Assembly (NCBI RefSeq): GCF_014655295.1
Contig: NZ_BNBI01000001.1
Location: 124,001 to 188,000, forward strand
Origin: Streptomyces fumanus
Lineage (GTDB): Bacteria > Actinomycetota > Actinomycetes > Streptomycetales > Streptomycetaceae
Length of the DNA: 64,000 bases
Direction of reading: 5' to 3'
This document shows, piece after piece, positions 16,873-25,411 of this stretch (position 1 is the first letter of the stretch; each line of letters begins with the position of its first letter). The notes under the pieces are model-generated. The model saw only the letters and a program-made list of their open reading frames with translations. It did no database searches and was not told where the DNA came from. The translations under genes were made by a program, and so were the position numbers.

Positions 16873-18030
16873 ATGACGGCCTGTGCTATCGAGCCCTCGG
16901 CGGGCCACGGGAACGACGGGACCCCGCGGGCGGGCTGCGCCATCACCGCGGACGGCGCCTACGCGGCGCGGCTCGCGGGCCGCGGCGAGGCCCGTTACCC
17001 GGAGCGCTGGACCCTGGACGGACCCGAGCCGTACGCGGTGCCGCTGCCCGGCAACCAGCCCGAGGAGGCGGACACCGAGGTCCAGCCGATGGGCGACGGA
17101 CGCGTGCTGATCCACCGGCGGGCGGCCGGGCGGCACGTCTTCACGCTGCTGTACCCGACCGGTCCGGGCACCGGCGAGCTGCCGCTGGGCGCGGTCGAGT
17201 GCCCGGACGGGGGCACCCGGCTGAAGCTGCTGCCCCCGGCGCCGGGCGGGGAGCGGGCGTACGCCGTGGCGGTCGGGCCCCGGTCGACGGACGTGTGGCT
17301 GGTGGCGGGGGGCGATTTCGGGCCGGAGCACCTGGCGGAGGTGCCGGGCCGCTGTTCGGGCGGGGTCTGGCTGGACCGTACGGCCCGGCTGCTGGCGTTG
17401 GACCGGGAGGTGGGCGGGCGGACCAAGACGGTCGTGGTGGACCTGGAGCGGGGCGGTGAGGTGTCGCCGCTGCTGCAGATCGCGGCCGGCAGCGACGACC
17501 GGCTGCTGCTGGCCGACCCGGAGAGCGGGCTGCTGGTGATCCGCTCCGACGCGCCGTCGCCGGGCGAGGGGCAACTGGGCTGGGGGGTGCTGGGCAGCAC
17601 GCTGCCGGTGCGGTTCCCGGAGTGCCTGCGGCTGCCGGACTGCGCGGTGACGCCGTTCGCGATCCAGCCGGGGCAGACGCTGACGCCGGAGCGGTGCGCG
17701 GTGGCGCTGCGGGTGGAGGGCGCGCTCGGCCGGTGGGTCGGGGTGTGGCGGCCCGCCGAACGGCAGGTGCACCACCTCCCCGCCCCGGACGGCTGGCTGG
17801 CGGGGGCGGGGCTGTGGACGGCGCAGGGGGTGCTGCGACTGCCGTACGCCACGGCGGAGACGCCCTGCGGGGTGGCCGCGCTGACCCCGCCGCCCCTGGT
17901 GGAGGCGGCGCCCGGCCCAGAGCCCCGGGAGCCGCTCGCCGAGCAGCCCGCGAGCGAGCCCCCGCCGCCCGCCGCGCCCCGTCCCGTTCCGCTGCAACAG
18001 GCGCCGCTGGGGCGGCGTGTAACGAACTAG
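16873..18030 (+). CDS. Conserved hypothetical beta-propeller-like protein
   Basis: A 385-residue protein with no signal peptide or membrane segment. Its body is a run of short beta-strand pairs of the propeller type (MGDGRVLIHRRAAGRHVFTLL, AYAVAVGPRSTDVWLVAGG, GGVWLDRTARLLALDRE, DDRLLLADPESGLLVIRS). It ends in a Pro/Ala/Glu-rich tail from about residue 335. There are no obvious catalytic motifs. It lies divergent to the nif3 operon with about 200 bases between. I do not recognise a named family. Confidence 0.75.
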   Translation: MTACAIEPSAGHGNDGTPRAGCAITADGAYAARLAGRGEARYPERWTLDGPEPYAVPLPGNQPEEADTEVQPMGDGRVLIHRRAAGRHVFTLLYPTGPGTGELPLGAVECPDGGTRLKLLPPAPGGERAYAVAVGPRSTDVWLVAGGDFGPEHLAEVPGRCSGGVWLDRTARLLALDREVGGRTKTVVVDLERGGEVSPLLQIAAGSDDRLLLADPESGLLVIRSDAPSPGEGQLGWGVLGSTLPVRFPECLRLPDCAVTPFAIQPGQTLTPERCAVALRVEGALGRWVGVWRPAERQVHHLPAPDGWLAGAGLWTAQGVLRLPYATAETPCGVAALTPPPLVEAAPGPEPREPLAEQPASEPPPPAAPRPVPLQQAPLGRRVTN

Positions 18031-18127
18031 TGCCGGTTGGCGTGGCCGTCTGGATCGGGCCCGAGGGGCGCCGGATAAACTCCCCGAGCTGTAGGAAAGA
18101 TCATGTTGACGGGGTGAATTCCTTCCG

Positions 18128-18298
18128 ATGAACGACACCAGCACGAACCAGCCGATGCAGGGCGCCGGTGCCGACGTTCAGGAGATGTCCGCGACCGGCC
18201 ACGGCCGGCACCGCGGGCCGGTCTCCACGCGGGACGGCGAGACGGCCCCGCGGGGCCGCCACCGCAAGCCGGCCGAACAGTCCGGCACGACGGCCTGA
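18128..18298 (+). CDS. 56-residue hydrophilic peptide with a duplicated GRHR motif
   Basis: A short frame with ATG at 18128 and TGA at 18296. The peptide is polar and basic, with no Cys, signal peptide or membrane helix, and shows an internal near-repeat: GHGRHRGPVSTRDGE, then RGRHRKPAEQ. Codon use (high GC3) matches real genes. A TTGACG sequence and a GGAATTCC-like element lie just upstream, so it may have its own promoter. Function is unknown; it could be a small regulatory or nucleic-acid-binding protein, or less likely a precursor peptide. Confidence 0.55.
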   Translation: MNDTSTNQPMQGAGADVQEMSATGHGRHRGPVSTRDGETAPRGRHRKPAEQSGTTA

Positions 18299-18452
18299 CC
18301 CTCCCGGACCGGGCCTGACGGTCCGTCAGGAACCGGCACTCGCACAGCACAGCACAGCACACCACCCGGCCCCGCCCGTCACCCACGACGGACGGGGCCG
18401 CGGTCGTCCCCGGGCCGGGCCGGGCCGGCAGGGCAGGGCAGGGCCGTGATCG

Positions 18453-19340
18453 TCACCCGGACCGGGCGGCGGAGCGGGTGACCGTGTCCGTCCCCGTCAC
18501 CGTGCCCGTCAGCACCCGCACCCCCCGCTCCACGGCCTCCCCCGTCACCCGCACCACCCCACCCCCCGCCCGCCACATCCGCACCCGGAGCGTCTCCCCC
18601 GGGTACACCACCCCGGTGAAGCGCGCGCCGTAGCCGCGCACCCGGGCCGGGTCGCCGTCGAGCAGGGTGTCGACGACCGCCTTGAGGGTGATGCCGTAGG
18701 TGCACAGCCCGTGCAGGACGGGCCGGTCGAAGCCGGCCCGGGCGGCGAACTCCGGGTCGGCGTGCAGGGGGTTGAGGTCGCCGGTCAGGCGGTACAGCAG
18801 TGCCTGGTCCTCGCGGGTCGGGCGGTCCACCACCGCGTCGGGCCCGTCCGCCGGCGGGGCGCTGCGCGCGGAGGGGCCGCGCTCGCCGCCCCAGTTGCCC
18901 TCTCCCCGTACGTACACCTCCGCCTCCTCCGTCCACAGCGTCCCGTCGGCGTCCGCCGCGTCCGTGCGGGTCACCAGCAGCGCCGCCGTGCCCTTGTCGT
19001 ACGCGGCGGTGACGCGGGTGGTGGTGCGCGCGGTGCCGCGGGGCGGGACCGGCCGGTGGAGTGCGAGGCGCTGCCCGGCGTGCAGGACCCGGGCGAGGTC
19101 GGTGTCGACGCCCGGCAGGGAGAGCGTCCGGATCACACCGGGGGCGCCGGCCCCGGCGACGGTGGCGAAGCTCGGCAGGACGCGCAGCCGGGACTCCAGG
19201 ACGTACCGGAGTTCGCCGGGGTCGGTGGCGGGGCGGCCGGCGCCGAGGGCGAGGTGGTAGAGCTGCACGTCCCCCGGTTCCCAGGCGATCTCGTCGGTGC
19301 GGGGGGCGGCGGCGAGCGCGGAAGCTGCGTCGATGGGCAC
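18453..19340 (-). CDS. MaoC-family enoyl-CoA hydratase (HSD17B4-type double hot-dog)
   Basis: About 295 residues with two hot-dog halves. The N-terminal half includes EIAWEPGDVQLYHLALGAG and VLPSFATVAG. The C-terminal half carries the (R)-specific hydratase motif YRLTGDLNPLHADPEFA, with the catalytic Asp/His pair, then FDRPVLHGLCTYG. It hydrates trans-2-enoyl-CoA esters in fatty acid or sterol-type beta-oxidation. The GTG at 19340 (VPIDAAS) is chosen over one at 19358 because GAGGA lies six bases upstream and family members begin with PIDA. It diverges from the DHA2 exporter. Confidence 0.92.
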   Translation of the reverse strand: MPIDAASALAAAPRTDEIAWEPGDVQLYHLALGAGRPATDPGELRYVLESRLRVLPSFATVAGAGAPGVIRTLSLPGVDTDLARVLHAGQRLALHRPVPPRGTARTTTRVTAAYDKGTAALLVTRTDAADADGTLWTEEAEVYVRGEGNWGGERGPSARSAPPADGPDAVVDRPTREDQALLYRLTGDLNPLHADPEFAARAGFDRPVLHGLCTYGITLKAVVDTLLDGDPARVRGYGARFTGVVYPGETLRVRMWRAGGGVVRVTGEAVERGVRVLTGTVTGTDTVTRSAARSG

Positions 19341-19503
19341 GGTTCCTCGTATCGTCACGGGCGGGGCGGTGTCCGGGCCAAGAGAAGGTCAAGAAATCGT
19401 TAGCGGCCCGAAGCAACGGAATAGGCGCCCCGGCGTACGGAGTTCACACTGCACACATCCTGCCCGTATTCCCTAGCCCGACCCGGCCCGGAGGCCCCAC
19501 TCA

Positions 19504-21243
19504 ATGAGCCACACGACGACCGACGAGTCCGTCCGAGGAGCGAGCGGCACCACCGTCCCCGTACTCGCCTTCGCGGGCATCGTCGTCGCGGTGATGCAGA
19601 CCCTGCTCGTCCCGGTCATCAAGGACCTGCCCCAGCTTCTGGCGACCTCGCCCAGCAACGCGACCTGGGTGCTGACCTCGACGCTGCTGTCGGGCGCCGT
19701 GGCGACCCCGATCATGGGCCGCCTCGGCGACCTGTACGGCAAGCGGCGGATGCTGGTCACCAGCCTGGCCGTGATGGTGGTCGGCGCGCTGGTCAGCGCG
19801 TTCACCGACGCCCTGCTCCCCATGATCGTCGGCCGTACCCTGCAGGGCTTCGCGATGGGCGCGATACCCCTCGGCATCGGCCTGATGCGGGACATGCTGC
19901 CCCGTGAGCGGCTCGGTTCGGCGATGGCGCTGATGAGTTCCTCGATCGGCGTCGGCGGCGGCCTCGCGCTGCCCGCCGCCGCGCTGGTGGCCCAGCACGC
20001 CGACTGGCACGCCCTGTTCTACGGCTCGGCCGGCCTCGGGGTGCTCGCCATCGCCCTGACCCTGCTGGTCGTGCCGGAGTCCCCGCTGCGCGCCAAGGGC
20101 ACCTTCGACCTGCCGGGCGCGCTCGGGCTCTCGGCCGGCCTGGTGCTGTTCCTGCTGCCGATCACCAAGGGCAGCGACTGGGGCTGGTCCTCGCCGACCA
20201 CGCTGGGCCTGTTCGCCGCGGCCGCCGTGGTGCTGGGGCTGTGGGGCCTGATGGAACTGCGCGTCGCCGCGCCCCTGGTGGATCTGCGCACCACCGCCCG
20301 CCGCGAGGTGCTGCTCACCAATCTCGCCTCGATCATGGTCGGCGTCAGCTTCTACGTCGTCTCCCTGGTCCTCCCCCAGCTCCTCCAGCTCCCCACCGCC
20401 ACCGGCTACGGCCTCGGCCAGTCGATGGTCGTCGCCGGGCTGTGCGTGGCCCCGCTGGGCCTGACCATGATGTTCACCGCGCCCGTGTACGCCCGGCTGT
20501 CCGCCCGGTACGGGCCGCGCACCACCCTCATCATCGGCCTGCTGGTCATCGCGGTCGGCTACGGCGGCGGCCTCGGCCTGATGAGCGCGGCCTGGCAGAC
20601 CATCGTCACCTCGGTGCTGCTCGGCGCCGGCATCGGCCTGGCCTACTCCTCGCTGCCCGCGCTGATCGTCGGCGCGGTCCCGGCCTCGGAGACCGGCGCG
20701 GCCAACGGCCTGAACACGCTGATGCGGTCCATCGGTACGTCGGTGTCGAGCGCCGTCATCGGCATGGTGCTGGCCGACACCGCGCACGACGTGGGCGGGG
20801 TGGCCGTCCCCACCATGCACGGGTTCCGGGTCTCGTTCCTGATCGCGACCGGCGCGGTCGCCGTCGGCCTGGTGCTGGCCTTCTTCCTGCCGAGCCGGCG
20901 TCCGGCGACGCGCCCGCGGCTCCGGGCGAGCAGCGAGGAGGACGCCAATCTGGCCCGCGCCGAGGAGGCCCTGGCCGGCTTCCGCGGCCGGGTGCTGGCC
21001 GCCGACGGGTCGCCCGTGGCCCGCGCCAAGGTCACCCTGATCGACCGGCACGGCCGCCAGGCGGGCGCGACCCTCTCCGCGCCGGACGGCAGCTACGCAC
21101 TGGCGGTGCCCGCCGAGGGCCCGTACGTGCTGGCCGCCCGCGCCGCCGGGCACGGTCCGCTGGCCCACGCGGCCAGCCACCCCGGCGAGCGGCGCCCGGT
21201 CGACGTGGACCTCGCCCTGCCCGGCGAGACGGTCCCGGCCTGA
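19504..21243 (+). CDS. DHA2-type MFS exporter with C-terminal carboxypeptidase-regulatory-like domain
   Basis: A 579-residue protein. Residues 15-475 contain about 14 transmembrane helices with the MFS signature GRLGDLYGKRRMLV between helices 2 and 3 and the antiporter motif region GIGVGGGLALP-like (SSSIGVGGGLALPAA). After a basic loop (PSRRPATRPRLRAS), residues 500-579 form a compact beta domain (FRGRVLAADGSPVARAKVTLID, SAPDGSYALAVPAEGPYVLAA, RPVDVDLALPGE). This pattern fits a carboxypeptidase-regulatory-like/CnaB-type beta sandwich. Substrate unknown; DHA2 members usually export drugs or metabolites by proton antiport. The extra domain is predicted cytoplasmic and may be a docking module. 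Confidence 0.9.
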   Translation: MSHTTTDESVRGASGTTVPVLAFAGIVVAVMQTLLVPVIKDLPQLLATSPSNATWVLTSTLLSGAVATPIMGRLGDLYGKRRMLVTSLAVMVVGALVSAFTDALLPMIVGRTLQGFAMGAIPLGIGLMRDMLPRERLGSAMALMSSSIGVGGGLALPAAALVAQHADWHALFYGSAGLGVLAIALTLLVVPESPLRAKGTFDLPGALGLSAGLVLFLLPITKGSDWGWSSPTTLGLFAAAAVVLGLWGLMELRVAAPLVDLRTTARREVLLTNLASIMVGVSFYVVSLVLPQLLQLPTATGYGLGQSMVVAGLCVAPLGLTMMFTAPVYARLSARYGPRTTLIIGLLVIAVGYGGGLGLMSAAWQTIVTSVLLGAGIGLAYSSLPALIVGAVPASETGAANGLNTLMRSIGTSVSSAVIGMVLADTAHDVGGVAVPTMHGFRVSFLIATGAVAVGLVLAFFLPSRRPATRPRLRASSEEDANLARAEEALAGFRGRVLAADGSPVARAKVTLIDRHGRQAGATLSAPDGSYALAVPAEGPYVLAARAAGHGPLAHAASHPGERRPVDVDLALPGETVPA

Positions 21244-21350
21244 CCCCGGCCCCGTCCCGGGGCTCCCTTCCGCACCCCCCGTCGCCCCGCGCGCCGGGGG
21301 GTGCGGCAGCATGGGCGCCGTCACCCCGCAGAGCCGACGAGAGGACCCCC

Positions 21351-22001
21351 ATGCCCGCGGCGCCCCCGCCCGAGATCCTTGCCGCGTTCGAGGCCGCGAA
21401 GGGGTTCATGCCCGCCGACGAGGGGCTGGCGCTGTACGCGGCGGCCGTGACGGCGGGGCGGCTCGGGCTGCCGCTGCTGGAGGTGGGCACGTACTGCGGG
21501 CGCTCCACGCTGCTGCTGGCCGACGCGGCCCGCCGCGCGGGGGTCACCGCGGTCACCGTCGACCACCACCGCGGCAGCGAGGAGCAGCAGCCGGGCTGGG
21601 AGTACCACGACCCGGAGACCGTCGACCCGGAGCTGGGCGTGATGGACACCCTGCCCGCGTTCCGCCGCACCCTGTACCGGGCCGGTCTGGAGGAGCACGT
21701 CCTCGCGCTGGTCGGCCGCTCGCCCCGGGCCGCCGCGCTCTGGCAGGCCCCGGTCGGCCTGGTCTTCGTCGACGGCGGCCACACCGACGAGCACGCGAAC
21801 GCCGACTACGAGGGCTGGGCCCCCCGGGTGGCCGAGGGCGGACTGCTCGTCATCCACGACGTGTTCCCGGACCCCGTGGACGAGTTCACCGGGCAGGCCC
21901 CCTACCGCATCTACCTGCGGGCCCTGGCGTCCGGCGCCTTCACCGAGGTCTCGGCGACCGGCTCGCTGCGGGTGCTGCGGCGCACGGGGACGGGTATCTG
22001 A
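21351..22001 (+). CDS. Class I SAM-dependent methyltransferase (Methyltransf_24-like)
   Basis: A 216-residue protein with the Rossmann-type motif LLEVGTYCGRSTLLLADAA (about residues 44-62), the acidic strand VTAVTVDHHRGSEEQQPGW, LVFVDGGHTDEHANADYEGW, and GGLLVIHDVFPDP. The FVDGGH/DY pattern is typical of methyltransferases related to catechol-O-methyltransferase-like and CmcI-like enzymes. The substrate cannot be told. The ATG at 21351 is preceded by GAGAGGA. It lies 20 bases before the amidase gene and may share its transcript. Confidence 0.85.
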   Translation: MPAAPPPEILAAFEAAKGFMPADEGLALYAAAVTAGRLGLPLLEVGTYCGRSTLLLADAARRAGVTAVTVDHHRGSEEQQPGWEYHDPETVDPELGVMDTLPAFRRTLYRAGLEEHVLALVGRSPRAAALWQAPVGLVFVDGGHTDEHANADYEGWAPRVAEGGLLVIHDVFPDPVDEFTGQAPYRIYLRALASGAFTEVSATGSLRVLRRTGTGI

Positions 22002-22021
22002 GGGCGGTTAGAGTCGGGGAC

Positions 22022-22927
22022 GTGTCGTACACAGGCCCGGACCTCGAACCGCCCCAGCCCCGCCGTTCCCCGCTGCGCCGCCCGCTGACCGTGGCGCTCG
22101 CCGTGCTCGTACCGGGCGCGCTGCTCGGGTGGGGGGTGTACGCGGCCACCGGCGGCGGGGGCGGTACCGGCGCCGCCCCGGCGGCCCCCGCCAGCACCGC
22201 CGCCGCCTCCCCGGCGGCCGACCGCGACGACGCCAAGGAGTCCGGCGCCGGGCGGCCGTTGGCGGGCAAGGTCGTCCTGGTCGACCCGGGGCACAACCCG
22301 GAGAACTACCGGCACACCACCGAGATCAACCGCCAGGTGGACATCGGCACCCACCGCAAGGAGTGCGACACCACTGGCACCGCCACCGACGACGGGTACG
22401 CCGAGGCGGCGTTCACCCTCGACGTGGCCCGCCGGCTGCGCACGCTGCTCCAGGAGCAGGGCGCCACGGTGAGGCTGACCCAGGACGGTGACCGGCCGTA
22501 CGGGCCGTGCGTGGACGAGCGGGCCCGGATCGGCAACGAGGCGAAGGCCGACGCGGCGATCTCGATCCACGCCGACGGCGCGGGCGCCGGGCAGCGCGGC
22601 TTCCACGTCATCCTGCCGGGCCCCGTGCACGCGGGCGCCGCCGACACCCGGCCGATCGTCGCCTCCTCCCGCGCCCTGGGCGAGCGCGTCGCGGACCGGT
22701 TCGCCGGCGTCACCGGCAGCGCGCCCGCGGACTACCTCGGCGACGGCACCGGCCTGGTCACCCGCACCGACCTGGGCGGTCTCAATCTGTCAACGGTTCC
22801 GAAGGTCTTCCTCGAGTGCGGGAACATGCGCGATAGCAAGGACGCGGCACTGCTGACCAGCGGTGCCTGGCGGCAGAAGGCGGCGCAGGGCATTTCTGAG
22901 GGAATCGTGAGTTTCCTGCGCGGGTGA
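22022..22927 (+). CDS. Membrane-anchored N-acetylmuramoyl-L-alanine amidase (Amidase_3)
   Basis: A 301-residue protein. A short cytoplasmic tail precedes one transmembrane helix (TVALAVLVPGALLGWGVYAA, residues 22-41), then an Ala/Pro/Gly linker, then the amidase domain. Zinc ligands are visible: VLVDPGHNPEN (His), a Glu within GYAEAAFTLDVARRL, and SIHADGAGAG (His). The catalytic Glu is in KVFLECGNMRDSKDAALL. It cleaves the stem peptide from MurNAc in peptidoglycan outside the membrane. The GTG start fits an upstream GGTTAGAGTCGGGGAC spacing. A 14-bp inverted repeat follows the stop. Confidence 0.9.
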   Translation: MSYTGPDLEPPQPRRSPLRRPLTVALAVLVPGALLGWGVYAATGGGGGTGAAPAAPASTAAASPAADRDDAKESGAGRPLAGKVVLVDPGHNPENYRHTTEINRQVDIGTHRKECDTTGTATDDGYAEAAFTLDVARRLRTLLQEQGATVRLTQDGDRPYGPCVDERARIGNEAKADAAISIHADGAGAGQRGFHVILPGPVHAGAADTRPIVASSRALGERVADRFAGVTGSAPADYLGDGTGLVTRTDLGGLNLSTVPKVFLECGNMRDSKDAALLTSGAWRQKAAQGISEGIVSFLRG

Positions 22928-22958
22928 CGATCAGCGCGCTCATCCCGGCGGACAGCCC

Positions 22959-22994
22959 GATCGTACGGACGATAGTGTCGTCGTCCGTACGATC
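22959..22994. promoter_or_regulatory. Perfect 14-bp inverted repeat (operator or terminator)
   Basis: GATCGTACGGACGA (22959-22972) is exactly repeated in reverse complement at 22981-22994, around the 8-base centre TAGTGTCG. There is no T tract. TAGTGT in the centre could serve as a -10 for the downstream DUF5336 gene, which would make the dyad an operator; alternatively it terminates the amidase transcript. Confidence 0.6.
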
Positions 22995-23051
22995 AGGGGC
23001 CACTCCCCGCGCTTGCCTCCACCGACGACGAGACGACCTGAAGGACCTGTA

Positions 23052-23888
23052 GTGAATATCCGCTCCCTCACTAGGGGCGACGGCGTGGTGATCGGAGCAG
23101 CGGTGTTGCTGTTCATCGCGTCGTTCCTCGACCTCTACTCGATCGACGGGGCGCCGGACGGCCTCGACCTGCCCAGCCTGTGGGGCAGCGGACCGGTCGT
23201 CCTCAGCGTCGTCCTCGCCGGCCTGATCGCGGCCGCCCTCGTCGTCGTCGCCCGGTCGCAGCCGCAGCCCCGGAAGGTCGCGGGCCTCGAACTCGGCCAG
23301 TTGGGCGCCGCGTTCGCCCTGTTCGCCGCGTGGAGCGCGCTCGGCAACATCTTCGACCCGGCGGGCGGCGTCGACAACATCGGCGACTCCTCCGACGGGC
23401 CGAGCGCCGGTACGGGACTGATCCTCGCCCTGATCGCCACGGTGGTCATGGCCGCCGCGGCCCTCGCCACCCCGCTGGTGCCCGCGCTCCGCGGCGCCCT
23501 GCTGCCGGCCCCCCGCCCCGCCCAGCCCCAGCCCTACGGCGGTCAGCCGCAGGGCGGTTACGGCTACCCGGGCGCCGGTGCGCAGTCGCCGTACGGCGGG
23601 CAGCCGGGGCCGCAGCCGGGCTCGCCCTACCCGGGCCAGCCGCAGCAGGCCCACCAGACCCCGGCCCCGGGCCAGGCCCAGCCCGCCGCGGACTTCTCGC
23701 CGTTCTGGTTCGCGGTGCCGGTGCCGCGGCCGCTGTTCGCGGAGGACGGCTCGCCCACGCCGATCGCCGAACTGGCGCCCGGCACCTGGTACCTGGCGGT
23801 CGAGCAGCGCGGGCCCGCGCTGGTCGCGCAGACCCAGGACGGGCGCCGCGGGGTGCTCCAGGACACCTCGGGCATCCAGCGCGGCTGA
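23052..23888 (+). CDS. DUF5336-type membrane protein with Pro/Gly-rich linker
   Basis: A 278-residue protein. Four hydrophobic helices occupy residues 8-150 (GVVIGAAVLLFIASFLDLYS, VVLSVVLAGLIAAALVVVA, LGAAFALFAAWSALGNIF, LILALIATVVMAAAALATPL). A low-complexity segment with PYGGQP/GYGYPGA repeats follows, then a small folded C-terminus (FWFAVPVPRPLF...GTWYLAVEQRGPALVAQTQDGRRGVLQD) that looks like a beta-barrel sensor-type module. This resembles actinobacterial DUF5336 proteins; function unknown. The GTG at 23052 has AAGGACC upstream. A 14-bp dyad lies in its promoter region. Confidence 0.8.
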   Translation: MNIRSLTRGDGVVIGAAVLLFIASFLDLYSIDGAPDGLDLPSLWGSGPVVLSVVLAGLIAAALVVVARSQPQPRKVAGLELGQLGAAFALFAAWSALGNIFDPAGGVDNIGDSSDGPSAGTGLILALIATVVMAAAALATPLVPALRGALLPAPRPAQPQPYGGQPQGGYGYPGAGAQSPYGGQPGPQPGSPYPGQPQQAHQTPAPGQAQPAADFSPFWFAVPVPRPLFAEDGSPTPIAELAPGTWYLAVEQRGPALVAQTQDGRRGVLQDTSGIQRG

Positions 23889-23904
23889 CCGCGTCCGACG
23901 CCTT

Positions 23905-23940
23905 CGACGGCCCCTCGCCCGCCGGGCGGGGGGCCGTCGG
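23905..23940 (+). terminator. Hairpin terminator after the DUF5336 gene
   Basis: CGACGGCCCCTCGCCCG pairs with CGGGCGGGGGGCCGTCG with one mismatch around a tiny loop, 17 bases after the stop. There is no T tract, as is usual for GC-rich actinobacterial terminators. Confidence 0.7.
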
Positions 23941-24012
23941 CGTCCGGCCCAACTCCCGTATGCCGTACGGGACTCCAGGTTTCGGACAGGCATTCGGGGC
24001 CAGACGGAAGGC

Positions 24013-24300
24013 ATGTCTCGCTATCGTGGTTCCAACTCCGCCGGGACGGCCGTCGCGGTGATCGCGGACATCATGGCCGTCATTCTCGGACTGTGGATTG
24101 TGATGTACCTGCTGGACGCCAACCGCGCCAACGACCTGGTGCAGTTCGTCCACGACGCGGCCAACTGGCTGGCCGGCTGGTCGCGTGACCTGTTCACCTT
24201 CGACGAGGACTGGGCGCGGGTGGTCGCCGGTTACGGGCTTGCCGCCGTCGTCTACCTGTTCGTCGGCCACGCCATCGCGGGCCGCCTGCACCGGTACTGA
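24013..24300 (+). CDS. Small two-helix membrane protein, function unknown
   Basis: A 95-residue protein. ATG at 24013 follows GGAAGG closely. Two transmembrane segments are predicted: AVAVIADIMAVILGLWIVMYLL (in parts, residues 13-34) and VVAGYGLAAVVYLFVGHAIAG (residues 68-88). They are separated by an amphipathic stretch with many Trp/Phe/Asp residues (FVHDAANWLAGWSRDLFTFDEDW). Small proteins of this kind are widespread in Streptomyces without a known role. Confidence 0.78.
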   Translation: MSRYRGSNSAGTAVAVIADIMAVILGLWIVMYLLDANRANDLVQFVHDAANWLAGWSRDLFTFDEDWARVVAGYGLAAVVYLFVGHAIAGRLHRY

Positions 24301-24340
24301 GCCCGCAGCGCGGGCCGGTCGCGCGGTCGCCGGGCCCGGG

Positions 24341-25411
24341 TCAGGGGCAGCAGTCGGGGTCCAGGCCGCGGGGCAGGTGGCCGTCGCCGAAGACCTGGCA
24401 GGTGGCCTCGTGGCCGCCGAGGGCGGCGACGGCGAGGAGCAGCGAGCCGGCCGTCCAGGTGGTCAGCTCCCGCGGCCAGATCGCGTCGTCCTCGAAGACG
24501 TACCCGGTCCAGTACAGGCCGCTGTCCGGGTCCCTGAGGTGCTGGATGGACTTCAGGACGTCCAGGGCCCGGTCGGACTCGCCCACCGCCCACAGCGCGA
24601 GGGCGAGTTCGGCGGACTCGCCGCCGGTCACCCACGGGTTGGGGACCACGCAGCGCACCCCGAGGCCGGGCACGACGAACCGGTCCCAGCCCTCCTCGAT
24701 GCGGGCCGCGGCCTCCGCGCCGGTCAGGGCGCCGCCGAGGACGGGGTAATACCAGTCCATCGAGTAGCGGCCCTTGTCCAGGAACCGCTCGGGGTGCCGC
24801 CGGATCGCGTGCCGCAGGGCGCCGGCCGCCAGCTCCCAGTCGGGCTGCGGCTCCTCGCGCTGCTCGGCGATGGCCAGCGCGCAGCACAGCGCGTGGTGGA
24901 CGGAGGAACTCCCGGTCAGCAGCGCGTCGGTGGTGTCCGTGCCGTCGTCGTCGCGGCGCCAGCCGATCTGCCCGCCGGGCTGCTGGAGCCGCAGCACGAA
25001 CTCGACGGCGGCGTACACGCACGGCCACATCCGGTCCAGGAACGTGTCGTCGCCGGTGGCGAGGTAGTGGTGCCAGACGCCGACCGCGACATAGGCGACG
25101 AAGTTGGTCTCCCGGCCGCGGTCGGTGACGGCGGCGGAGTCGCCGTCGGCGTAGGCGGCGTACCAGGAGCCGTCCGGGTTCTGGTGCCGGGCGAGCCAGG
25201 CGTAGGCCCGCTCGGCGGCCTCGTGCTCACCGGCCGCGTCCAGGGCCATCGCGGCCTCGACGTGGTCCCAGGGGTCGAGGTGGTGGCCCCGGAACCAGGG
25301 GATCGCCCCGTCCGCGCGCTGGACGCCGAGGATGCCGCGTACCGTCGCGGCGGCCTGCTCGGCGGTGAGGACCCCGGGCAGGACCAGGTGTTCCGTCCGG
25401 GGCGTGGTCAC
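24341..25411 (-). CDS. Prenyltransferase/terpene-cyclase-repeat (alpha/alpha barrel) protein
   Basis: A 356-residue soluble protein built of helical repeats with the signatures QRADGAIPWFRGHHLDPWDHVEAA, HQNPDGSWYAAY, RETNFVAYVAVGVWHHYL and RDPDSGLYWTGYVFEDDAIWP. This is the alpha/alpha-toroid pattern shared by squalene-cyclase-like and six-hairpin glycosidase proteins. No DXDD motif of class II cyclases is evident, so a sugar-active or lipid-binding role is as likely as cyclisation. It is the third gene of a GT4 / methyltransferase operon; its GTG overlaps the methyltransferase stop as GTGA (25408-25411). The three probably build or modify one glycolipid or polyprenyl product. Confidence 0.8.
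   Translation of the reverse strand: MTTPRTEHLVLPGVLTAEQAAATVRGILGVQRADGAIPWFRGHHLDPWDHVEAAMALDAAGEHEAAERAYAWLARHQNPDGSWYAAYADGDSAAVTDRGRETNFVAYVAVGVWHHYLATGDDTFLDRMWPCVYAAVEFVLRLQQPGGQIGWRRDDDGTDTTDALLTGSSSVHHALCCALAIAEQREEPQPDWELAAGALRHAIRRHPERFLDKGRYSMDWYYPVLGGALTGAEAAARIEEGWDRFVVPGLGVRCVVPNPWVTGGESAELALALWAVGESDRALDVLKSIQHLRDPDSGLYWTGYVFEDDAIWPRELTTWTAGSLLLAVAALGGHEATCQVFGDGHLPRGLDPDCCP

Noticed and set aside
19501..21324. Minus-strand 607-codon frame opposite the DHA2 exporter
   Set aside because: Gln/His/Gly-rich shadow of the exporter on the other strand, with no membrane helices or motifs.
24341..25411. Class II terpene cyclase
   Set aside because: The repeat fold fits, but no DXDD catalytic motif and no isoprenoid genes are adjacent.
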